Shown here piece after piece: positions 27,555-36,472 of a stretch of 64,000 nt of DNA (within the stretch, counting starts at the first letter, position 1; each line of letters starts with the position of its first letter). Origin of the DNA: Rhodothermales bacterium (GTDB lineage: Bacteria > Bacteroidota > Rhodothermia > Rhodothermales > Bin80); contig OX638318.1 in assembly GCA_951812585.1 (NCBI GenBank), positions 2,478,380 through 2,542,379 of the forward strand. The letters are read 5' to 3'. The notes under the pieces are model-generated. The model ran no database searches. It was not told the DNA's origin and saw only the letters and a list, made by a program, of their open reading frames with translations. The translations under genes and the position numbers were made by a program.

Positions 27555-28013
27555 ATGCCGCAGCGCAACACCACACTGATTTCGAATCGCCGGGCGCGCC
27601 GTGAATACTTGATCACGAAGACGCTGGAGGCAGGACTTGTGCTCTTGGGTACCGAGGTGAAGTCCGTACGCAGCGGTCAGGCGAGCCTCGCGGATGCATA
27701 TGGGCGGGTCCGCGGCTCGGAGGTGTTTCTGGTGGGGGCACACATAGCGCCGTATTCGCATGGAAACCAGAACAATCATGCGCCCTTGCGTGATCGCAAG
27801 CTCCTCTTGCATCAGGCGCAAATACGGGCGCTAAAAAAAGAAACCGAACAGAAAGGTTTCACCATCATACCGTTGAGGATGTATCTGAGCGATGGCAGGA
27901 TCAAGGTGGAGATCGGCTTGGCCCGCGGCAAGAAGCTGTACGACAAGCGAGCCGACATTGCCAGCCGCGAGGCCAAGCGACAGCTTGAACGAACACGGAA
28001 ACAGTTCAATTAG
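27555..28013 (+). CDS. smpB: SsrA-binding protein SmpB
   Basis: 152 residues from ATG 27555 (MPQRNTTLISNRRARREY); the open frame extends upstream to 27501. It is the tmRNA partner in trans-translation. LLGTEVKSVRSGQASLADAY (about 31-50) and the tail KLYDKRADIASREAKRQLER are signature stretches. tyrS starts 3 nt after its stop. Confidence 0.96.
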   Translation: MPQRNTTLISNRRARREYLITKTLEAGLVLLGTEVKSVRSGQASLADAYGRVRGSEVFLVGAHIAPYSHGNQNNHAPLRDRKLLLHQAQIRALKKETEQKGFTIIPLRMYLSDGRIKVEIGLARGKKLYDKRADIASREAKRQLERTRKQFN

Positions 28014-28016
28014 CGC

Positions 28017-29234
28017 GTGATGTTTGCCCCTGCACAGGAACAGCTGCTGCACATCCGACGCGGCACTGCAGAGATCATTCCCGAAGAAGAGCTGGAGGTC
28101 AAGCTTGAGGCCTCCCGGCAGGCGAACCGGCCGCTGGTGGTCAAGCTGGGGTGCGATCCCAGCAGGCCGGACCTCCATCTGGGGCATGCGGTCGTACTGC
28201 GAAAGCTGCGGCAGTTTCAGGACCTGGGGCACCAGGCGGTGCTGATCGTCGGCGACTTCACGGGCATGATCGGTGATGCGAGCGGACAATCAAAGACGCG
28301 GCCCGCACTGACACTGGAGGAAACACGGCAGCACGGGGCATCCTACTTTGCGCAAGCCTCCAGAATCCTGGATCCGTCTCGCACCCGGATTGTGTACAAT
28401 TCCGAGTGGCTGGGGCCCATGCAGTTTGGGGATGTGGTGCGCTTGGCGATGAAGACGACCGTCGCCCGGATACTCAACCGGGATGATTTCGCCTCGCGGT
28501 ATGCGCAGGACGAGCCCATCGGCCTGCATGAGCTGCTCTACCCGCTGGCGCAAGCCCAGGACTCTGTGGCGATCAAGGCCGACATTGAGCTGGGGGGCAC
28601 CGACCAGAAGTTCAATCTACTGATGGGTCGCACCATCCAGAAAGCCTGTGGGCAGCCGCAGCAGATCTGCATTACGCTGCCCATCCTGGAAGGCCTTGAT
28701 GGCCGCGAGAAGATGTCCAAGTCGCTGGACAACTACATTGGGCTTACCGAGGCACCAGAAGAGATGTATGGAAAGCTGCTTTCCATACCCGATACGCTGA
28801 TCTACCGGTATTTTGAGCTGGCAACCGATGCGGATACACGTGATTTGCCCAGGCTCAAAGGGGAAGCTGCCGTACAGCCGCGCGATACCAAGCACCGGCT
28901 GGCAGCCATGATCACGCGCATGTACCATGGCGAGGCCGCAGCCCGCAGTGCCCGGACGCATTTTGAGCGTACCGTAATACGCAAGGAGGTGCCGGATGAC
29001 ATCCCGTCCTATCGGCCTGCGCCGACGGGTAACGGGACCATCGGACTGCTGACGCTCTTGACGCAGGCGGGCCTGACCTCATCCAATGGGGCCGCCCGTC
29101 GCTTGGTGCAGCAGGGTGCCGTCAGGCTTGATGGCGAACGCGTGCATGACAGCCGCCTGGAGATTGACCTGGCCGCCCGGACGCCTTTCGTTGTACGCGT
29201 GGGCAAGCGCCGCTTTGCGCGCATCATACGGTAG
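28017..29234 (+). CDS. tyrS: Tyrosyl-tRNA synthetase
   Basis: 405 residues. Class I motifs are HLGHAV (HIGH equivalent, in PDLHLGHAV) and KMSKSLDN. A C-terminal S4 RNA-binding domain (about 335-405) contains NGAARRLVQQGAVRLDGE. GTG 28017 is directly followed by ATG 28020, so either may be the start. It ends the translation run. This is the longer TyrZ-like form common outside the Proteobacteria. Confidence 0.95.
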   Translation: MMFAPAQEQLLHIRRGTAEIIPEEELEVKLEASRQANRPLVVKLGCDPSRPDLHLGHAVVLRKLRQFQDLGHQAVLIVGDFTGMIGDASGQSKTRPALTLEETRQHGASYFAQASRILDPSRTRIVYNSEWLGPMQFGDVVRLAMKTTVARILNRDDFASRYAQDEPIGLHELLYPLAQAQDSVAIKADIELGGTDQKFNLLMGRTIQKACGQPQQICITLPILEGLDGREKMSKSLDNYIGLTEAPEEMYGKLLSIPDTLIYRYFELATDADTRDLPRLKGEAAVQPRDTKHRLAAMITRMYHGEAAARSARTHFERTVIRKEVPDDIPSYRPAPTGNGTIGLLTLLTQAGLTSSNGAARRLVQQGAVRLDGERVHDSRLEIDLAARTPFVVRVGKRRFARIIR

Positions 29235-29308
29235 GGTTCACTGGCTAAACCCTCATCGATAGTGTATAGACTGGCCGTTACCTGTAACATTTTAAACAGT
29301 TAGGATCG

Positions 29309-31759
29309 ATGTCACGGTGGTTACTTGTTTTGCTGCTGCTGCTAATGCCTGCGGTGCTGTGGGCGCAGCCCAGTCCTTCGGATCCGCTGGATCCAGGCAA
29401 GGAGGCCTTTCGGGAGGAACGATTCGCGGATGCAGCGCGCCTGTTTGAGCGCGTGGCTGCAGCCGACCCTGAGAATGCGGAGGCGCAGTTTCTGCTGGCG
29501 CGCCTCTATTTTGAGACGCCGCTCCAGGATGAGCGCAAAGCCCGCAGGGCCATCGAACGGGCGCTGGAGCTCGAGCCTGAAAACGTGGAGTTCCTGGTGG
29601 CGCGGCTATTGCAATACCGCCGAGACTCGTGGAGCTTTATCGGGAATCGGATCAGGGAAGCGCGGCGCTTGGAGACGTCACGCGCTATCCTGAAGCTCGA
29701 TCCGGACAATCCGTATGCGCATGAAGAGCTGGGTCTTGTCAACATCGCCGAGTTCTGGAAGTACCGCAATGCGATCATGATGCCAGGTCTCAACTACGGA
29801 TACGCAGGCGAGCAGCGCCAGACCCCGACGGAGACCGGTGAGCTTTTCAACCCCGATGATCAGACGCTGGACGAGCTGCTGGAACAGCAGCTGCTTGGGG
29901 CACCAGAGGCGGGGCTTGTGGACAACACCTTCATGGATGTGAATCAGGTGTTTCTGGGAGACAAGTTCGACATTGAATCGCTCAAGCGGCAGGGCGTGAA
30001 TGTGCAGGACCTTAGCATGCGGGCAGAAAAAGCCTATCGGCGCGCCATTGCCCACCTGAGCAAGGCCCTGGAAGTGGACCCGCGGCGTAGAGAGGTCTAC
30101 AACAAGATGATGGAGGTTTACGCGCTCAAGGGTGAGTACGAGGATGCGCTGGCCATGCTGGAAACGATGTACGCCTTCTTTCCTGTGGATGCGAACCTGT
30201 GGCGATACTTTGGTCTCACGTACTACAAGCTCGGCAACATGATCGAGGCGGACCGCGCGTTCGCGACCGCTTTTGAGTTCATGAAGGACGAGGAAAAGCG
30301 GGCTTACGAGGAATTGGGCCTGTTTTTGACGCGAGATGAGATAAAGCTCCGGGACGAGGACCCCGTAGCGTACAATGCGCGCTACTGGACAAGCCAGGAC
30401 CCGCGCTACCTGACTACCTACAACGAGCGCAAGCTGGAGCACTACTACCGGCTGACCTATGCCGACCTTCTCTACAGCGCACCGCCGCTGGGCTTGCGCG
30501 GCTGGGAGACGCAACGGGGGCAGATCATGATTCGTTACGGAACGCCTACCAGCGATGTAGTGCTCCGCCCTAGCGTGGACGGGATCTTCAATGCCCGCAA
30601 ACTGCTGGTCGGTGCCATAGCGGAAACGCTTTCGGGTCAGGATGAGCAGGGTCTGGAAACCTCGGGACGCACACTCGGCGGAACGAGTTCATTTGGCGTC
30701 TTGCAGTCCACGGCCGCAGCGGCCTTCGAAGAGAACAACTCCTACAACATATGGGACTACGGCAGCTTCCGATTTGTGTTTGAGGATCCGTTCAAGAACG
30801 GGGAGTACCGGATGTACAGCCCGCCTGCAGACGAGTTATTCACAGAGATCAGCTCCTGGTACAACGATTACGAACAGCTGTCCAAGGAGATTATCGCGCG
30901 CACTCCAGAGCTTTACGAGTATGAAGCACCCGGCCGTCAGATAGAGATTCCCTTTCTGGTTACCGCCTTCAAGGGGGAAGAAACGCGAACGGATCTATTC
31001 GTGCATTATGGCATTCCGCTCAACGAGTACGACCGTGACAAGGAATATGTTGAGATTACTGCCAATGCCGGCATGTTCCTGATCAGTGAGCAGCGCGACA
31101 TTCTGGCGGAGCGTCGCCGCACCATCTACGGGCTTCCGTTGAATCAGGTGGTGCAGTTTGAGGAGCAGGAGCTGTGGGTTGATTCGCAGGTCATGCAGTC
31201 GCCGCCGGGCTCGCACGAGATTTCGGTTGAGTTTGCGACTGCGAGCGGGCTCACAGTGGCGGTGCAGCGTCGCGGCGTAGAAGTGCCGGACTTTCGCGAT
31301 GGATCGTTCGCGATTAGCGACATCATGCTGGCCTATAGCGTCGAAGAGACTTCCAACAATGAGCCGCTTGGTCCCAACGAGGTCGTGCGCAACAACCTTT
31401 CCATCAAGCCTGCACCCTGGAGCGTCTATGGTTCAAATTGGCCAATCTACCTTTATTTCGAGCTGTACAATCTTGGCCAGGGCACCGGCGGCGTGACGGA
31501 TTACGATGTGGAGATTACACTCACACCCAAGGATACCCGTCGCGGCGTAAGCCGCGCCATCGGCAATCTCCTGGGGCTGGGCCGGCAGGGCGTGTCCGTA
31601 TCGTACCATGGGTCAGGGATTAGCTCCGAAGAGGGTCTGTATCAGATTCTGGATGCGTCGCAGCAGGGGATGGGGCTATACACGCTTACCGTAGCGGTTC
31701 AAGACAACGTCACGGGCCGACGCGCACAGCGTGAGCAGGACCTGTTCCTGGAAAACTAA
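29309..31759 (+). CDS. Exported GWxTD-domain protein with TPR-like N-terminus
   Basis: 816 residues with a signal peptide (WLLVLLLLLMPAVLWAQ). Residues about 25-320 are helical TPR-like repeats (for example DAARLFERVAAADPENAEAQFLLARLYFE and AYRRAIAHLSKALEVDPRR). The GWxTD domain follows: GWETQRGQIMIRYGTP (GWETQRG 398-404; the consensus TD is TQ here). The C-terminal part (about 600-816) is beta rich. This family is confined mainly to Bacteroidota and relatives and its role is unknown. The gene stands alone after tyrS. It is probably periplasmic or outer-membrane associated. Confidence 0.88.
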   Translation: MSRWLLVLLLLLMPAVLWAQPSPSDPLDPGKEAFREERFADAARLFERVAAADPENAEAQFLLARLYFETPLQDERKARRAIERALELEPENVEFLVARLLQYRRDSWSFIGNRIREARRLETSRAILKLDPDNPYAHEELGLVNIAEFWKYRNAIMMPGLNYGYAGEQRQTPTETGELFNPDDQTLDELLEQQLLGAPEAGLVDNTFMDVNQVFLGDKFDIESLKRQGVNVQDLSMRAEKAYRRAIAHLSKALEVDPRRREVYNKMMEVYALKGEYEDALAMLETMYAFFPVDANLWRYFGLTYYKLGNMIEADRAFATAFEFMKDEEKRAYEELGLFLTRDEIKLRDEDPVAYNARYWTSQDPRYLTTYNERKLEHYYRLTYADLLYSAPPLGLRGWETQRGQIMIRYGTPTSDVVLRPSVDGIFNARKLLVGAIAETLSGQDEQGLETSGRTLGGTSSFGVLQSTAAAAFEENNSYNIWDYGSFRFVFEDPFKNGEYRMYSPPADELFTEISSWYNDYEQLSKEIIARTPELYEYEAPGRQIEIPFLVTAFKGEETRTDLFVHYGIPLNEYDRDKEYVEITANAGMFLISEQRDILAERRRTIYGLPLNQVVQFEEQELWVDSQVMQSPPGSHEISVEFATASGLTVAVQRRGVEVPDFRDGSFAISDIMLAYSVEETSNNEPLGPNEVVRNNLSIKPAPWSVYGSNWPIYLYFELYNLGQGTGGVTDYDVEITLTPKDTRRGVSRAIGNLLGLGRQGVSVSYHGSGISSEEGLYQILDASQQGMGLYTLTVAVQDNVTGRRAQREQDLFLEN

Positions 31760-31990
31760 TCGCAAGGCACCACGCGCTGCGCTGCAGTAAGCTGTGCTGC
31801 GTCGCGGCCTGCGCTGCATCGCCCGTTACGAGCGTGTTGGTGGCATCCGCCAGTTGCTCATCTACGCGGCTGAACATCAGGCTGCGTTGCGCACCAGATG
31901 CTGGTACCTGCACGTTTACTATGAATCAGGCACTTTCCCCGGCCAACGCTGCCCGACCAGTGGATAGTCGCCGCTGGCCCGCCTCATGCT

Positions 31991-33121
31991 CTACGGACCG
32001 CCCAGCCCGCGCGTTGCAAAGATGATGATCAGCGGGATTATGAAGAATACGAATCCGACGTAGACGAAGGCGTAGGCGCGGTTTTTGACCACAAGCTTGC
32101 CGAGCGAATTCGCCAACCACACCGGCACGCGGCGAAGCTGCCGCAGGGGCAAGACCAGCAGTACCCCGCAGGCATTGAAGATCAGATGCGCAAAGGCGAC
32201 CTGCAGCGCCGCGTAGCCTGCGGATTCGCCATCGCCGGCAAGAACAAGCGCCGCCAACAAGGCCGTTACCGTAGTGCCGATGTTCGCACCGAGAACGAAC
32301 GGGAAAATTTGCGCAACCGTGACGATACCCGCGCCGACGAGCGGCACGGTTATGGAGGTGGTAATGGACGAGCTCTGTACCATGATGGTCACCAGTGTGC
32401 CAAATAGCAGTGCAATCGGCGCGGGCCCGAACAGGAACCGATTGATCAGACGCTCTGAGCGCCCAAGCAGCAGGGATTTGAGCAGGTACACCAGGTAACG
32501 CAAAGACACAAATAGCAGGGCTATGCCCAAGATCAGCACGACGATGCCATTGCTTCGGCTCAGATGGATGATTCCTTCCACCACGGGATCTGTCAGCACC
32601 GAAACGGGATTGAGCAGATCCGTTCCGCCGGCGTTGGCGAGTACGTCGGTCAGCTGCTCGGCGGTCCGCGACAGAAAGCCTGTCATCAGCTCCAGCGGGA
32701 AGAATACCGTTACAGCCAACAGATTGAAGAAGTCGTGGACCGTGGCAGCACCCATAGCGCGCTCAAACTCATCCTTGCGCGCAATATGCCCCAGAGATAC
32801 GATCGTGTTGGTGATGCTGGTGCCTACGTTTGCACCGAGCACGATAGGGATGGCACCGGCAACGGTGAGTCCGCCTCCTGCAACGATCCCTACGGTGAGC
32901 GAGGTCACCGTTGAGGAGCTCTGCACCAGGGATGTGGCCAGGATACCGACGAAGAGCCCCACGAATGGGTTGGAGGTCGTGCGCAGAAGCCTCTCCGCGA
33001 AGCCCCGGCCCATGAGCTTGACGGAATCGCCCATGAGCTCGAGGCTCACGAAAAACAGGAACAAGATGCCGACAAGCCCAGCTACGCGCCACAGGACCTC
33101 ATATCGTCTCATCATGATCAA
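31991..33121 (-). CDS. Na+/phosphate cotransporter (NptA/PNaS family)
   Basis: 376 residues with about 8-9 transmembrane helices. The two inverted QSSS repeats that define the substrate path are present: LVQSSSTVTSLTVGIV and VQSSSITTSITVPLVG, as are the paired GANVGTSITN and GANIGTTVTA motifs. There is no C-terminal PhoU domain, as in the shorter family members. It takes up phosphate with sodium at the inner membrane. It lies 43 nt downstream of the beta-helix protein gene on the same strand and near two polyphosphate kinase genes. Confidence 0.93.
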   Translation of the reverse strand: MIMMRRYEVLWRVAGLVGILFLFFVSLELMGDSVKLMGRGFAERLLRTTSNPFVGLFVGILATSLVQSSSTVTSLTVGIVAGGGLTVAGAIPIVLGANVGTSITNTIVSLGHIARKDEFERAMGAATVHDFFNLLAVTVFFPLELMTGFLSRTAEQLTDVLANAGGTDLLNPVSVLTDPVVEGIIHLSRSNGIVVLILGIALLFVSLRYLVYLLKSLLLGRSERLINRFLFGPAPIALLFGTLVTIMVQSSSITTSITVPLVGAGIVTVAQIFPFVLGANIGTTVTALLAALVLAGDGESAGYAALQVAFAHLIFNACGVLLVLPLRQLRRVPVWLANSLGKLVVKNRAYAFVYVGFVFFIIPLIIIFATRGLGGP

Positions 33122-33164
33122 GGCTTAGGTACAGCGCGTCGGCCAGGCCCTCGGCGTCAGATAC

Positions 33165-36100
33165 TTATTTGATTAGGGACATCTTGCGTGTAATACTGCC
33201 GGTGCTGGTTTCCAGACGGTACAAGTAGATCCCGGAGGCTAACGCTCCTGCGGCGAAGGCAACCTGATACTTGCCGGCTGCTGCAACGCCGTCGCGCAGC
33301 ACGCGCACGGGGCGGCCGAGTACATCGTACACCACCAGTCGAATGTGCTGCGTGTGCGCGAGGTCGAATTCAATCGTGGTGGTCGGATTGAAGGGGTTCG
33401 GATAGTTGGCATGCAGCGTGAAACCATCGGGAAGCTGCGCTACGGCATCCTCTATGGCTACGGCAATGTCGCCATTGTAGCCGAGCTGATCCAAGGCTGT
33501 CCACCCACGCGTCCAGTTGGCGCGGCCAAACGCGCCAATATAGCTTACGGGCGTAAAGAAGGCATGGTCTGGATAGGTCGCCTTGGGTAGGCTGAAGGCC
33601 ATGCTGTTACCGGCTGGACGCGGATCCAGTTCACCGCTGCCTGTGGTCCCGCGATCAAGGCCTCGCAGCCCAGGGTCGACAAACTGATTGCCGTTGCGGG
33701 TAAGATAGGCCAGGATCGTGTCAGCAAAGGCCGCATCGCTGCCTGCGTTGATCCACGACAAAGGCATGTCGCCTGCGCCGAACGCCCAGAATATGTTGTT
33801 GGTCAGCTGCAGGTCGCCTGCCTCAAATCGCTGCCGGCTGTCTTCAGTCTTGGAACCGCTGTTATCTACATCTTCAATCTTGATCGCGTAGCCCCCCTCG
33901 CTGCTTTGGAAGTCGGTGAAGATGGAGTTGTGGTAGAATCCGCCGGTGTTGTCGCGAAAGATGAGCATCTGAGCCTGGTCGGATTCCGGTTGGCTACCCA
34001 CGCCCGCGCCTGCGTACGTAGCATTGTAGATGGTCGGCATAGCGTAGGGTGTAAAGTGCTCGTCGCCGCCGGCGCCGTCCATCTCGGCCGCCGCTCCGGC
34101 CTTGTCCGTACCCTGCAACACGAACCAGAACTGCCCGTTGCCGCGCCAGCCCTGGTCCCAATCTACAGCGTCGTCCGAGTTGAAGGCCGACACGAAGTAC
34201 TTCAGGTTGACTGTGCCCCCAAAAAACTCCACCCCGTCGTCGCCCGATGCGAAGGCTTCGATGTACTCAAGCGTGGTGCCGCTGCCTACGCCGCCGAGCG
34301 TCAACCCTTGGATCTCGTTGCCATCGGATTCGCCGATGTTGATTCCCGTATGCCGAATGGAGACGTAGCGCATCACGCCGGAGTTGTCTGCGTCGTTGCT
34401 GCCGCCGTACTCGGCGCGCGTATCGCCTTCCAGCAAGATCTCATTGACGCCCTCAATCTCCTTGTAATCGCCCGCATCATCGCCGGGATTGTTGGTGCCC
34501 GCATGACCCAAAATGACGATGCCGCCCCAGTATCCGCGATCCTCGTATGTAAGCAGATCTGCGGTCGTCAGGTTGTCTTGTATGGAGGTGAAGATGATAG
34601 GATGTGTCGCCGTTCCCTCGGCGAAGATTTTGCCGCCGCGGGCGATGACCAGGGCGGCCGCATCGGTTCCACTCGCATCATCGGCCTTGATCACCGTGCC
34701 CGCCTCGATATGAAGCTCCGCACCGTCCTCAACGATCACCAGTCCACTTAGGTAGTACGTGGTGTCCGCGCTCCAGAGAACGCGATCATTTTCGTTGATG
34801 CTGGCATCCGTGACGATTGCAAGAGGCCGGGCGTCCAGATCGGCGCTGGGCTGCACAAAGTAGCCAAGGTGATCCAGTGCTGACCAGCCATTTGCCCAAT
34901 TGGAACGGCCAAAGGCACCGATGAAGTCGGTGGCCAAGAAGAAGTCATCGTCTTCGGGATAGGTGGCCCTGGGAAGCATAAAGGCTGGGCTTTGCGGGGC
35001 AGGACGCGGGTCCAGTTCTCCCGAGGGTGCCGTGTCGCGCTCAATGCTGCGGAGCATGGGGTCCACCATGCCTTGGTTGCCGTTGGCCGTGAAGTATGCG
35101 AGCACTTGTGCCGCGAATGCTGCATCAGATGTGTTGATCCATGTAGCCGGATCGCTGCCCTGGCCGAATGCCCAAAAGATGTTATGCGTGAAGCCCAGGT
35201 CTCCTGCTTCAAAGCGTTTGCGGCTATCCTCGGTCTTGGTACCGGTATTGTCCAAATCCTCAATCCTGAGTGCGTAGCCACCTTCGCTGGTATGAAAGTC
35301 GGTGAAAATGGAGTTGTGATAGAAGCCGCCAGAATTGTCACGGAATATCAGCATCTGGCCCTGGTCCGATTCAGGCTGCGCGCCAACGCCCGCACCAACA
35401 TAGGTGACATTGTAGATGGTCGGAATAGCAAAGGGCATAAAGTGCTCGTCGCCTCCGGCGCCGTCCATCTCGGCCGCCGCTCCGGCCTTGTCCGTGCCCT
35501 GCATTACGAACCAGAATTGCCCTTTGCCACGCCAGCCCTGATCCCAGTCTACCGCATCATCGGAGTTGAAAGCGGATATGAAGTACTTGAGATTCACGGT
35601 GCCCCCAAAGAATTCCACCCCGTCGTCGCCCGATGCGAAGGCTTCGATGTACTCAAGCGTGGTGCCGCTGCCTACGCCGCCGAGCGTCAACCCTTGGATC
35701 TCGTTGCCATCGGATTCGCCGACGTTGATTCCCGTATGCCGAATGGAGACATAACGCATCACGCCGGAGTCGTCTGCGTCGTTGCTGCCGCCATATTCCG
35801 CGCGCGTATCGCCTTCCGGCAGGATCTCATTGACGCCCTCAATCTCCTTGTAGTCACCCGCATCATCGCCGGGATTGTTGGTGCCCGCATGACCCAAAAT
35901 GACGACGCCGCCCCAAAGGCCGCGATCCTCGTACGTCAAGAGGTCCACGGTTGAGATGTTGTCTTGAATGGAGGTGAAAATGATGGGCCGCGTGGGCGCA
36001 CCCTCGGCATAGATCTTGCCCCCGCGGGCGATGACCAGTGCCGAGGCGTTCACCCCGATGCCGTCTTGCGCCTTGATGACTGTGCCCGCATCGATATGCA

Positions 36101-36308
36101 GTTCAGCACCGTCCTCAACGATCACCAGGCCGTCAAGAACGTAGACATTGCTGGCCGACCAGCGGACCATATCGCCGGCATTGATGCTGGCGTCGGTGAT
36201 GGCCACCATCGGTCTGGACTCCACAGGATCTTGGCCAAGCGTATCCTGCACCCCAAGGCAGGCCATGCCCAGCAGCAAAAGCGCGTAAGTGGTATAAGGC
36301 TGTTTCAT
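33165..36308 (-). CDS. Secreted, internally duplicated beta-helix protein with T9SS type A sorting domain
   Basis: 1047 residues from ATG 36308 (a signal peptide beginning KQPYTTYALLLLGMACLG follows); the frame is open to 36440. Two copies of a domain of about 420 residues, 462 codons apart, each run from VLDGLVIVEDGAELHIDAG through GGKIxAEG, IIFTSIQDN, YEDRGxWGG and ILGHAGTNNPGDD to GNEIQGLTLGGVGSGTTLEYIE, FASGDDGVEFFGGTVNLKYF and IFRDNxGGFYHNSIFTDF. This pattern suggests a right-handed parallel beta-helix. The last 85 residues contain NYPNPFNPTTTIEFDL and LVVYDVLGRPV and end in KMSLIK, a T9SS type A sorting signal, so the protein is probably exported to the surface. It sits immediately downstream of the TonB receptor. 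Confidence 0.9.
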   Translation of the reverse strand: MKQPYTTYALLLLGMACLGVQDTLGQDPVESRPMVAITDASINAGDMVRWSASNVYVLDGLVIVEDGAELHIDAGTVIKAQDGIGVNASALVIARGGKIYAEGAPTRPIIFTSIQDNISTVDLLTYEDRGLWGGVVILGHAGTNNPGDDAGDYKEIEGVNEILPEGDTRAEYGGSNDADDSGVMRYVSIRHTGINVGESDGNEIQGLTLGGVGSGTTLEYIEAFASGDDGVEFFGGTVNLKYFISAFNSDDAVDWDQGWRGKGQFWFVMQGTDKAGAAAEMDGAGGDEHFMPFAIPTIYNVTYVGAGVGAQPESDQGQMLIFRDNSGGFYHNSIFTDFHTSEGGYALRIEDLDNTGTKTEDSRKRFEAGDLGFTHNIFWAFGQGSDPATWINTSDAAFAAQVLAYFTANGNQGMVDPMLRSIERDTAPSGELDPRPAPQSPAFMLPRATYPEDDDFFLATDFIGAFGRSNWANGWSALDHLGYFVQPSADLDARPLAIVTDASINENDRVLWSADTTYYLSGLVIVEDGAELHIEAGTVIKADDASGTDAAALVIARGGKIFAEGTATHPIIFTSIQDNLTTADLLTYEDRGYWGGIVILGHAGTNNPGDDAGDYKEIEGVNEILLEGDTRAEYGGSNDADNSGVMRYVSIRHTGINIGESDGNEIQGLTLGGVGSGTTLEYIEAFASGDDGVEFFGGTVNLKYFVSAFNSDDAVDWDQGWRGNGQFWFVLQGTDKAGAAAEMDGAGGDEHFTPYAMPTIYNATYAGAGVGSQPESDQAQMLIFRDNTGGFYHNSIFTDFQSSEGGYAIKIEDVDNSGSKTEDSRQRFEAGDLQLTNNIFWAFGAGDMPLSWINAGSDAAFADTILAYLTRNGNQFVDPGLRGLDRGTTGSGELDPRPAGNSMAFSLPKATYPDHAFFTPVSYIGAFGRANWTRGWTALDQLGYNGDIAVAIEDAVAQLPDGFTLHANYPNPFNPTTTIEFDLAHTQHIRLVVYDVLGRPVRVLRDGVAAAGKYQVAFAAGALASGIYLYRLETSTGSITRKMSLIK
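34228..34339. repeat. Near-identical internal DNA repeat, copy in domain 2
   Basis: About 110 nt beginning TCCACCCCGTCGTCGCCC match the segment at about 35614-35725 base for base by eye, in register with the 462-codon protein repeat. The flanking domain sequence differs more. This argues for recent duplication or gene conversion. Confidence 0.8.
35614..35725. repeat. Near-identical internal DNA repeat, copy in domain 1
   Basis: Partner of the segment at 34228-34339, offset 1386 nt (462 codons). It encodes the strongly conserved GNEIQGLTLGG to DDGVEFFGG portion of the beta-helix domain. Confidence 0.8.
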
Positions 36309-36381
36309 TACGGTAGTGTGAGGTTTGTAAAGCAAGGTTAAGCGCGGGTTAATGATTTGGTAACAAGGCTCCAAAACAGTA

Positions 36382-36403
36382 AAAGGCAGCTTTCGCTGCC
36401 TTT
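36382..36403 (-). terminator. Hairpin terminator downstream of the TonB receptor gene
   Basis: On the minus strand a perfect 9-bp stem AAAGGCAGC/GCTGCCTTT closes a GAAA tetraloop and is followed by a T-rich stretch (TTTTACTGTTTT). It lies 70 nt after the TonB receptor stop and before the beta-helix gene, so it may terminate or attenuate readthrough between the two. Confidence 0.7.
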
Positions 36404-36472
36404 CTGTCGCCCGATAAGCGGGCCGAAACGGATGTTGCACCGGGCGGTTGGCCTGGCCAAGGTTGCATGCGC

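Noticed and set aside
34992-35954. 320-codon plus-strand ORF within the beta-helix gene, with a similar frame at 33906-34751
   Set aside because: The two ORFs resemble each other only because the host gene is internally duplicated; they are antisense shadows.
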